From Nissolia schottii (lineage: Eukaryota > Streptophyta > Magnoliopsida > Fabales > Fabaceae): a stretch of 64,000 bases of DNA. Within the stretch, counting starts at the first letter, position 1, and the number at the start of each line of letters is the position of its first letter. The notes beneath the pieces were generated by a model. That model saw only the letters and a list, made by a program, of their open reading frames with translations, was not told the origin of the DNA and searched no databases. The stretch lies in the NCBI GenBank assembly GCA_003254905.1, contig QANU01106169.1, forward strand, positions 62,001 through 126,000, in the 5' to 3' direction. A program made the translations under genes and the position numbers. Positions 32,801-44,800 of the stretch are shown here, piece after piece.

Positions 32801-35800
32801 ATACGATGATTTTGCTCAAAGGGAACACTTGTGGTCTTGCATGCAAGCTTTCCAGTCTTTTTAAGATCTAGAATATATTTCCTTTGGGAAATGAATATGC
32901 TTTGCTTGGAGTTGGCAACCTCTATTCCAACAAAGTATATTTAATATTTCAAGATCTTTCATTTTAAACTTGACTGCTAACTTGGTCTCCAGAAGCTTCT
33001 TCTCAATTAGATCATCACCCGAAATAGTGATGTCATCCATGGACACATTTTCCTCCAAGTGTATGTTTAAAGAAAATAGTATGGTCTCCTTGACTCTGCC
33101 TGCATCCAAGTGACACCATTGTTTTAGTAAATCTTCTGAGCCATGCACGTGGGGATTGTTTCAACCCATACAAAGGCCTTTTAAGCCTCCACACCACTCC
33201 TCCTTATAATCAATTCCATATGTCTGTGTATACATTTGCAACTAATCTCCCTTTTTATTGCTCTAGAATGCCATTAGACTTACATTTCATGGTGTATATC
33301 CACCACCACCTCCTGGTCTTTTATCTTTTGATCTATCAACAATCTCTCTTGTTTCATTCTTTTCTAACACCCTCATTTCCTCAATCATGGCTTGAAACCA
33401 ATTCTTATTCTTTAATGCTTCTTGTAATGTGGTTTGGATTTGTATGGAATCAATAGCTGGAATAAAACTTTGGTGTTGTAGCAAAAGGTGTTTAGAAGAG
33501 ACAAATTGAGAACTAGGATACTTGGCACATTTAGTTTTTTTTTTTCTTTTCCTTTTTTGTCAATGCAATTGGTAAGTCATCTGGATTAGGCTCACAAATT
33601 TCCAAAGAAACATTATTTGGAATAGAACTACTGCCCTTCAGTACTTACCATAGATTCGGATTCTTGAAGTTGTTGGACCAATTCTGGTTTCTTTCTCTTT
33701 TGATACACCAAAATGAGTTTTCTTTGGCTTCTTCAGGTGGTGCAACAGAAGATACTAACTCTTGAGTGGAACCAGATGGAGAACCAAAAGACAAGTAATG
33801 AGTATAGAGGTTGAGTTGTAACTACCTGGATTTGATGATTTGTTTCAGAGATCAGTTACCTTAGGTACAAGAATAGGATCATGCAATTATTTTGCATGAA
33901 GGAGATGAGATTCCCCATTTACACTTGTATAGGTACCCACAGTATCAATAAAATGAGATTGAAAAGATTATTAACAAGAGGCTACGGTCTAGGATTATTA
34001 GACCAATCATGAGCCCTTTGTTTTAGTCCTATGATACTAAAGAAGAAAAAAGATAGAGGCTGGCGGTTTTGCGGGGCTTATAGAGCCTTAAAGAAGGTCA
34101 TCTTGCCTGACAAGTTCCTTATTCCGGTTATTGATGAGCTACTAGATGAGATCGGGAACGCAAAGGTATTTACCAAGTTAAACCTAAAGTCGAGATACCA
34201 CCAAATTCATATGAAGGAGGAGGATATTTTGAAAACAACTTTCAAAACACATGAGGTTCATTATGAGTTCTTGGTAATGCTGTTTGGGTTGACAAATGCT
34301 CTGTCTACCTTCCAGGCTCTTATGAACAAGGTGCTGAGGCCATATTTGCATCGATTCGTGCTTGTTTTTTCAAAGACATTTCTATTTACAGTCCCATACT
34401 AGAGTCACGCTGCAAACATTTGGGGTAGGTGTTTGATTTGTTGAGGTTGCACGTGCTACATGCGAATAAGAAGGAATGTTGTTTTGCATCATTCTAGTTG
34501 GAGTACGTAGCGCATATCATCTCAGGGGATGGTGTGGCAACTGATCCGACCAAACTTAGAGATATGGTGGATTGGCCTGTTTTGACTGATATTAAGGGAT
34601 TGAGAGGGTTCCTAGGGATGATAGGGTACTACAGGCGGTTCGTTGAAAATTATGGGAAAATCGCTGGGCTGCTTACTCAGTTGTTTAAGAAGGATAGATT
34701 TGTGTGTGGGGGGGAGGGGAGAGGGGTGGGTTAAGCCATGTAGTTGGCTTTTGAACAATTTAAGATTGCTATGACCACGACTCCAATTTTGGAAGTCCCT
34801 TCGTTGGAAAAAACATTTGTGGTAGAGAAAGATGCACCGGGAAAATGAATTAGGACAGTTCCGATGCAAGACGGCCGACCATTTGCTTATGAGTCAGGTG
34901 TTATTTGAAAGCACTCAAGCGAAGTCAACATATGGGAGAGTGAGCTTATGGCCATTGTTATAACCATTCAGAAGTGGCGGCACTAGCTTATGGGCGTGCA
35001 TTTTATTGACATCACTGACCTAAGGGTTGTGGGAGAAAACCAATAGAAGTGGATGACGAAGTTGATAGGCTTTGATCTTGAAATTAGATACAAGGCCGGA
35101 ACGGAGAACCGAGAGGTTGATGCATTATTCGAGAAGTTTCAATATTTAGTTATTTCGACTTTGGTTTTATATGATTGGGCTGATTTGAAAACTGAGGTAT
35201 AGGCTGATGATGGGTTACGCTGGTTCTAGTACAGGGGAATGACAAGAACCCTGGGTTCAAATCGAGATAGGGTAGGCTCTTCTACAAGGGAAAATTGGTG
35301 GTTTGCAAACAATCCACAAAATTCCTAATATCTTACCAGAGTTCCATGCTTCTAGCTATGGGATGGCATGCGAGATTCCTCAAGACTTATAAGAGGGTAT
35401 GTGGGCTGCTTTTATGAGGAAATGAGGACGAGCATTCTGGATTTCATTTGAGGTTGTGATGTGTGTCAGGAGAATAAATTTCAGGCCCTATCTCTTGCAG
35501 AGTTGTTACAACCATTTCCCCTTTAGATGGAATATGGGTCGATATGACTGTGGACTTCATCGAGCGTCTACCCAAGGCCAAAGGATTGTTACAACCACTT
35601 CATTCCCCTGAATCACCCATACTTATATGAACTCAAGATGACAATATGGAAATTTTTTCACTAGAGGGCAAGATGGGAATTGTAGCATTCCCGTGGGACC
35701 TATCACAAGAGTGAGGGTTAAGAGGATTAAAAAAGGCTTTGGAAACATGACACAATCAATTGTTGAAGACATGCATCAAGAATGGGTCAAAACACCAATT

Positions 35801-38800
35801 AGTGACGACGGGCTGCCCAAGATCTTATTTTAGGCGAGTGTGGATTGAAAATGTAATCCGGACATGTTGGGCAAAGTTTGAGCTATTTAGTTTATTAGTT
35901 TATGTTTAAAGACGCTATTTGTTTTAAGCTGTTTGTTTTTAGCCCAATTGTTAGTTTAGCATTATGGGCCTATTTTATGTTGGGCTTAGGTCTAGTTTAA
36001 GTTTTAACCTAATGTAAGAGGCTATAAATACCTCCTCAAACTGCAGTAGCCACAACTATTGACGAAATTTAATTTCAGACTGTGTTCTCTCCTTAGAAAA
36101 CATTTTCTTTGCAATGGGGTGATCTCTTTGTGTGTGCAAGTTGAGCGATTTGATTTGCTTTGCTTGTTGCATCACCGGTACTCTACTTCTGCACTGGATA
36201 TTGCTATTAACTCTGCTTCTCTTTTAACAATTGCAAGCTGAAAATGATGCCATACACATTCAACTGCTGTTACATCCCAAAACCGGAACCAGCATAGCCT
36301 CCACGACCATCTTTGCTGCCATGAACCATCATACACATTTATCAAGATCCCTGTTGGATGAAAACATTTCTTGAAGGGTGTCCCANCCACACACAAAAAC
36401 ATATTTTACTACTCTTTCTGATTCAATCCTAACATCTTATTTCTCCATTTTCCACTTACTATATGTATGAATATGGGTGTGAATCAGACTGCATTCCAGG
36501 AAGATCGTGTGTTTAATATCCTTTTGTGTATATATCATTAAACCCTTTTTGAATGAGTTGAACTTGATTTCTTTTTCAGGAATGGCTCGAGAGTTATTCC
36601 CATAGACGATATGGTAAAGCAATTCATCAACTTGATGCAGCTTGGGAGATTCTTTATCACACTGTTTACAATTGTACTGATGGAATCGCTGTATGTGTTT
36701 TGTACGTTGAATACTTTGGACATCTATGATGATATATTCTCTCTCATACTTTGTTGAGATTATGGGTCTTAGGCTGGTAAAGTGAAAATAGAGACTAAGA
36801 ATACTAAAATGATATAACGATATGTTGAAATATGGTGAGATACAAAAGACAATGACTAGTCCCTGTTTATAATATGTTAAAGACTCCAACTCCTAATAGA
36901 ATAAGGATATAAATCAAGAAATAAAGTAAACATGACAGATCATCTAATATACTTTATAATATTCTAAAATATGATGTAAGATATTACTAGATATTTTCTT
37001 GATTTCTAACACTCCGTTAAGCTAAAACATCTGAAGCCTTAAGATCGTTACAAATAAACTGCTAATAATCAGAATATATAAACTCCTTAAAACATCAGGT
37101 CTGAAAATGAGACAGCTATGAGGTAAGAGAAACTGTAATTGCCGAATAACAGGCTGGATAAAACAATCTTACAAGTCTTGCTAGAACCCTTGTTCTAATC
37201 GCTAGTGTACATCATGAACACTAACCAAAGACACTGGGTAAACCCAAACTCCAACAACAACCAATGGAGCTTCTGACTCTTTAAATAGGACTATGATTTA
37301 AAGACAAGTAGGTTGGCACTGGTGGTGGCTCAAACGACATCTAGGAAGGTAGCATTTGGCTCTTATGCACCGACAGACAGGAGTGCACATGAAGGCACTT
37401 GAAATGTTCCAACAATGACCATCGGAGAGAAGACCTATTGGCAGCTTGAGTCCAGGGTGATGAGACTCAGCAACTAGCCAAAGATTTTAGAAAAATGGGA
37501 AGAAGAGTAGGGTTTTGATGAATGGAATGTGTGTATAGCAAATGGAAATAAAAAAACATGAGTTTCAAATTTATTTGGAAACTCATCAGTGGGGTGGTGA
37601 TGTGATAGGTCATGAAGGATGGTACCATGTTGTGATACTTGAATAGTGTAAAGAGGGTTTTTGGAATGAATTGCTTGAGTATTAGAGTCTCCTCAACTTT
37701 TGAATATATATTGATTATGAGATACTTAAATTAATTATAAAAGGAAACAATCTACCTAATTGATATCCTAATTGGTATTTACAAATATATACATGATACT
37801 AAGTAGGATAAATTTGAACATAATCTCAACATTCCCCCTCAAGCTTGCGCCTACAAATCATATGCACCCAACATGACACATATAATCACTCTGAGGACCT
37901 TTGAGAGATTTTGTGAAAATATATGCCAATTGATCACTATAGTTAACAAATTTAGTGACAATTTCCTTATATAGAACTTTCTCTTAGATGAATTGACAAT
38001 CAACTTCTATATGTTTAGTTTTCTCATGAAACATTGGGTTGGAAGAAAGATGAAGTGCCACTTGGTTGTCGCAATATAACTACATCTGTGCAACTGTCCC
38101 AAGCTTTAACTCTAGAAGTAATTGTTTAATCCATGTTAATTCACAAGTGGCTGCGACCATGGGCAAATACTCTAAATCGACCAAGCAACAACATTTTGCT
38201 TCTTGCTCTTCCAAGATACGAGATTTCCACCAATAAAGACAATACCTAGAGGTCGACCATCTATCAATAGGTGAACCAACCCAATCCAATCACAATATCC
38301 AATAACTTGGGTATGATCTTTATCTTCGTACATCAATCCTAGGCGCAATGCCTTCTAGATATATCTCAAAATCCGCATGACAACATCCCAATGATGATTA
38401 CTTGGAGGCTGCATAAACTGACTCATCACACTCGTTGAATAGGAAATATAATAGTGATGTGGTTTAGCTTCCCTACGAGTCTTCGATATCTTCCTGGATC
38501 CGGATAAGACTCCTTGATCAGGCAACAATTTGTTGTTTGGATCCATAGGACTGTTGATTGGTTTACAATTCAACATCTCTGTCTCTTTCAATAAGTCGAG
38601 AGCATACTTCCTTTGTGATATAATGACATTGCCTTTGGATTGAACAACAACACTGTACTTGCCTAACCAAGCTCTTGGTGATTGTTTCAACCCATATAGT
38701 GAATGTTGTAGTTTGCAAACCAATCTTGACCCCTTGAGCAACAAACCTAGGAGGTTGCTCCATGTATATTTCTTCTTCAAGGTCCCGGTGAAGGAAGTCA

Positions 38801-41800
38801 TTTTTAATATCAAGCTGAAATATTGGCGAGTGGTTCATGGCTGCCTTGGAGAAGAAAATGTAAATAGAGGCCATTTTAGCATCTAGTGAAAAGGTATCTA
38901 TAAGGTTCAACTGCTAATAAACAATAAGGTGAGAAGTATGAGTATTATTTACTCAAATATCAAGAGAGTGGCCAATAGAATTTCAGAGAAGGCTCATAGC
39001 CTTGAGCTATAAGTGGCTTATCACTCCAAAATTAACCTAGACAAATGCCTACCTCTCTTTCCTTTCCCACTCTATATAACAGTATCTTTACTCACTTGAG
39101 TCTTAACAAGTTTGTTACGTTGCAAGCTCTACAACAATTCCCATATCCTCATTTCCCTTGTTCTTTATAATGCCCTTGCATTTCCTACATTTATATCTAT
39201 GTTGTCCTTCCTTAGGAATTTACGTCTCTTACAATGATCATGATTTAATGATGAGCATATGTTTGGGTTAACAATGGCAGCTTTTGGAGCATCCGTAACA
39301 AAAGAAAAACCCAAGAGCAAGTGAGATTGTTCCATTCGCAAGCACTCTAGGATCTTGATAACTAGATGGTTCTTCTTTTTCGCAAAAGTTGGACACAAAA
39401 CATTGAACACTTGAAAAAAGCTTGACATATAATGATGTTTGATGTGGTGCATGAGAAGTTTGAGGCATGCTGTTAGGTGTTTGGTAGAATTCCCTCTTTA
39501 TAGAGTCCCATTCATCTAATGAGGTCAACAATAGGAAGTTTCCCATGATATTTGATCCCTACATCCTCCTCAGTCTCTGACTCAACAGGTTTCTTACATT
39601 GAGCAACCTTTGCAACAATTCCCATATCCTCATTTCCCTTGTTCTCTATAATTCCCTTGCATTTCCTACATTTATACCTATTTAGCCCCTTGTTAGGAAT
39701 TGCATCTCTTACAGTATCATTGTAGCCGATTCCATAAGTTTGAGTATTCCCCTTAGTATGCAAGCAGGCTATAAGACGGTTCATCAGGGCGAACTTTGAT
39801 AGCATACACCCATCAACATCCAACAACAGTTTTCTCGGGAGGAAGTGGAACCAAGTCCCACTTATCACTTTCCTCGAGGGCAAGCATCTCATCAATCATC
39901 ACCTATCTCTATCTTGGATGAGAGAGTGCCTCACTGATGGACATAGGAATAGTCACAAAAGACATAACAGTAACAAAGGCTTATGGAAATAAATGATGGA
40001 AACTCAAAAAATCGCAGATGGGGTTAGGATATCGAGTAGACTGAGTACCTTTTTGAAGGCCAACAGGGAGATCAACAATGGGGACTGGGTATATAGTAGG
40101 AGAGATCATTGTAATGGGACATGGTTAATTGGAATTCGCTACTATCTCAAGACCATGATGGTGATCACAATTGGTTGCCAAGGGTGGTGAATCCTATCTT
40201 TGTGGTGGATGTGTTGGACTATGACACGTTGGCTCAGTTGGAGAGACTATGGGCCTTGGTAATGGTTGCTGCAATGAGAACATGGGAGGAACAAAATATG
40301 GAATAGGTAGGACTGCATAGACAATATTAGGATCAACTTGCAAGGTGAAGTAAGGTGTGCCTTCAAAGAAGGTAACTTCAACAGAAGTATAAAACACCTA
40401 TGTTCCTTTTTGTAACCTAGAATACCCAAGAAAAAATCATTTAATAGCCTGAGCTTACAATTTATCCTGACCAAGAGAAAGGTTATGAACAAAACAAGTA
40501 CACCCAAGCACATGAGGATGGACTTGATACAATGGACTTTTAGGAAACAATTTTGAATGAGGGTGTTACGTACCCAAGTGATAAGGAAAAGGAAAATGTA
40601 GTTGAAATAGTTGAAGGAGAACAGGGTAATAGTGGAAAAATAGCCTCATTTACATACACTTATAGTAGGAAAGGAAAGCAAAAGGTGACTAATATGGGAA
40701 ATTAGGTGCGACCCTTTGGTGTGGGTGCTTGTGTGGCATACGTGACATGGGGAAAGAGTTATAATTCTGTTAGAGGAGAGAGAATATGGGATATCTGTTA
40801 TTTAAGATGAGCTGGAGGATTTGTGGAGGGGAATTCTGGAATTACGAATGAAATAGGAAATTTGGGAGAATGGTAGCCTCTCGAATGCTACTTGTTATCT
40901 TCCTTTCATACTTTTCATATGCATAATACATACTTTTAGGGAATTGATGCATATCCCTATGGTATCATCATATTACTTTTAGATTCAGTGATTTTCTTCT
41001 ATACTCTTCTCATCTCTCTCTATTANNNNNNNNNNNNNNNNNNNNNNNNNNNNNNNNNNNNNNNNNNNNNNNNNNNNNNNNNNNNNNNNNNNNNNNNNNN
41101 NNNNNNNNNNNNNNNNNNNNNNNNNNNNNNNNNNNNNNNNNNNNNNNNNNNNNNNNNNNNNNNNNNNNNNNNNNNNNNNNNNNNNNNNNNNNNNNNNNNN
41201 NNNNNNNNNNNNNNNNNNNNNNNNNNNNNNNNNNNNNNNNNNNNNNNNNNNNNNNNNNNNNNNNNNNNNNNNNNNNNNNNNNNNNNNNNNNNNNNNNNNN
41301 NNNNNNNNNNNNNNNNNNNNNNNNNNNNNNNNNNNNNNNNNNNNNNNNNNNNNNNNNNNNNNNNNNNNNNNNNNNNNNNNNNNNNNNNNNNNNNNNNNNN
41401 NNNNNNNNNNNNNNNNNNNNNNNNNNNNNNNNNNNNNNNNNNNNNNNNNNNNNNNNNNNNNNNNNNNNNNNNNNNNNNNNNNNNNNNNNNNNNNNNNNNN
41501 NNNNNNNNNNNNNNNNNNNNNNNNNNNNNNNNNNNNNNNNNNNNNNNNNNNNNNNNNGCCAGAAGTACGAGCAGAAATGGCGGTTTCTAACTTCGAGACC
41601 CTCCCGGAGATGATGGATCGTGCTATTGCTAATAATTATTGGGCCGGTTTCTGCTCCCACACTTGGGCCTAGCAGTAGTGGCATATTTGGGCCCAAACCT
41701 AGGGAACCTGGTGGCCCTTGACGCCTCTCCAATGAGGAATTGGCCTAGAGACAATGCAAGGGCCTGTGCTTCAAATGTGGTGAAAAATGGTGCCCTTCCC

Positions 41801-44800
41801 ATATGTACCAATTTTGTCACCAGCAAATCTTGCTGCTGGGGGATGGTGATGATGACGACTCAGCAGTAGTCAGTGAGACAGCCGAGCTTCTGGAGGTGGA
41901 GCTTAGTACTATGGCTCTACAACTCTCCCCATACAGTTATTGGAGCCTAACCACCCATCACACTCTCAAGGTAAAAGGTGAGATTATGGGGCAGGAGGTA
42001 GTTGTTTTGGTGGATACCGGTGCTGAGGCGAATTTCCTTTCCACCATGTTAGTGCAGCAGCTACGAGTACCTTTGAAGAGGTTGCGGCCTTTTATGGTAG
42101 AGTTGAGCAATGGTTCCATGGAACAAGGCGTGGGGGGGTTGTCAGGATGTGTTCCTCAAAGTGCAAGGCATCACCATCGTTCAGAGTTTCTTTGTGATGG
42201 AGTTAGGTCATTCTGAGGTTGTACTCGGTTCGGGTTGGGTGGCTAGTTTGGGGAAATTTGAGGGAGATTATAATGATCTTACCCTCAGTTGGATTTCTGA
42301 AGGTAGACAAGTTTGTTTGAAAGGGATCCTGCCCTTGGGAAAAGCATGGCCAGTAGTAAATTGATGATGCATGCCTTGAAGGATGCCGACATGCTGTAGA
42401 AGGGTATTTGGTGACCCCTGTTTACACCTCTGATTCGCAGCTGGTTGAAAATGATCTTTCATTTGCTACTCAATCCTTGCTACAGCAATTTGATGATCTA
42501 TTTCAACCACCTACAGGGCTACCTCCTCACAGAGCTCATGACCATGCTATTGTCCTGAAGGGAGGTGCAAATATACCCCACATCAGGCCTTATAGGTACG
42601 GTCATTGTCAGAAAATTGAAAATGAAAAGATAGTTGAGGAAATATTGCATGTTGATATAAGCAGACCTAGCACTAGTCCCTTTTCTAGCCCAGTTATATT
42701 GGTTAAGAAAGAGGATGGAGGGTGGAGATTTTGTGTTGATTATTGGGCTTTAAACAAGATCACTGTGCCTGATAAGTTCCCTATTCCTATTATTGATGAA
42801 CTCCTGAATGAAATTGGTGCGCCGTGATTTTTTCTAAGTTGGATTTGAAGTCGGGTTATCATCAAATCCGCATGAAGGAAGAGGATATCCCCAAAACTGC
42901 ATTTCGAACCCATGAAGGTCATTACGAATTCCTTGTGATGCCCTTTGGGCTTACTAATGCTCCCTCTACCTTTCAAGCCTTGATGAACAAAGTGCTGAGG
43001 CCTTACTTGCTGAAGCTTTGCTCTGGTGTTCTTTGATGACATTTTGATCTACAGCATTGATCGTGAGGTGCAGCACTGACATCTTCGTATCATCTTTGAA
43101 ATCCTTTGTGAGAATTAGCTCTTGGTGAATAAGAAGTGTTGTTTTGGCCAGGGACAGATTGAGTACTTGGGCCACATTATTTCCGCTTATGGTCTGGCTG
43201 CTGACCCTAAGAAAATTAGGGACATGAAGGTAGCTATGATCTCAGTCCCAGTTCTGTCTGCTCCCAATTTTTCTAAACCCTTTGCTTTGGAAACGAATGC
43301 TTTGGGCAAGGGTCTTGGCGCTGTTCTCATGCAAGATGGGAACATGAGTCAAACTTTTCGAGAGGGCTCAATCCAAGTCGGTTTATGAACGGGAACTTAT
43401 GGCCATTGTGTTTGTCGTTCAACGATGGCGCCATTATTTACTTGGGCAACAGTTTGTTGTCTATATGGACCAAAAGATCCTCAAGTATTTGCTTGATCAG
43501 GGTATTGGAGGTGAGGAGCAACACAAATGGCTTTGTAAGTTAATGGGGTTCAACTTCGAAATTCGATATAAGGTCGGCAAGGACAATCGAGTGGCTGATG
43601 TGTTGTCTCGCAAGCCTCACTTTTCCGCTATATCAGTGATATCCGCTATTGCATGGGGTGATTTTGAATCAGAAGCTCTTTAGGATGATAAACTGAAAGG
43701 GATTTTGCTATGTTTGTTGCAAGGCCTAGACATGCATACCGGGTTCGAGGTCAAATGGGGTAGACTTATGAAAGATTGGTGATTGCAAAATCTTCCAAGT
43801 GGATTCCTCAACTGCTCCTGGAATTTCATGGGTCCAAGATGGGGGGCATTCAAGTTTCTTTCGCACCTACAAACGCATTTCTACGGTCTTGTATTGGGAA
43901 GGTATGAAGAATTCCGTCATGGAGTTTGTGTGGCAATGTGACATGTGTCAACGCAACAAGCACTCCACCCTCTCCCCTGCGGGTCTATTGCAGCCCCTTC
44001 CTATTCCAACCGACATTTGGGCAGATATCTCCATGGATTTCATTGGTGGATTGCCTAAAGCTATGGGTAAGGACACTATCTTTGTCGTGGTTGATAGAAT
44101 GACAAAATATGCCCATTTCTTTGCCTTGTCCCATCCTTACTTAGCCAAAGAAGTTGCTGCCGTCTTCACTAAGGAGGTGGTTCATTTGCATGGGTTTCCT
44201 CATTCCATAGTTTCGGATTATGACAAGGTTTTTTGCAGCTCTTTCTGGTCTGAGGTCTTTAAACAAGCTGGCAGTGCACTTAAGATGAGCACTGCAGACC
44301 ACCCCCAAACTGATGGCCAGACCGAGGCTGTTAATAAGTGTGTTGAGACCTATCTTCGCTGCTTAACTAGTGCTAAACCACGCCAATGGCCTAAACTATT
44401 ATCTTGGGCTGAGTGTTGGTATAACACCAATTGCCATGGTTCAATTTGGATGACTCCTTTTAAGGCCCTCTATGGGCGAGGACCAACAATGCTGTTGAAG
44501 GGTGGAAATGAGGCCATGGTGGAGGAAGTCTGAGGGTTGATGGAAGAACGCAACATGTTGTTAGAAGAATTGCAGTTTCAACTGAGCTTAGAATCGCATG
44601 AAGAGGTATGCTGGTTGGAAGAGGCGGGAGGTCAATTATGAGGTGGGAGACATGGTATTTTTAAAGTTGCAGCCGTATCAAGTGAAATCATTGGCAGCTA
44701 GGGTAAACTAGAAACTAAGTGCACGGTTTTATGGCCCTTGTGAGATTGTGGAGAAAATTGGCTCTATGGCGTACAAGCTCAAGCTTCCCGCCTCTGCGAG

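Larger units (their letters stand above)
28760..33800 (-). mobile_element. Antisense Ty1/copia element in intron 14, split by a hAT
   Basis: On the - strand, degraded integrase/RT hinge ([20 protein letters not shown] near 33420) leads to RT ([47 protein letters not shown] region; 33148-32861). RNase H then ends at CVFFGGN (32512-32540), is interrupted by the hAT, and resumes as [13 protein letters not shown] (29040-29000). An LTR-like AT-rich stretch (about 28760-28960) lies where the 3' LTR should be. Numerous stops show it is dead. It belongs to the same lineage as the copies at 20440 and 59400. Confidence 0.8.

Noticed and set aside
34031-34402. Intact Ty3 reverse transcriptase
   Set aside because: The catalytic FDD box is altered and the surrounding domains are full of stops, so it is only a fragment.
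41010-41732. Long open frames on both strands over 41000-41700
   Set aside because: They consist of the run of Ns and carry no coding information.
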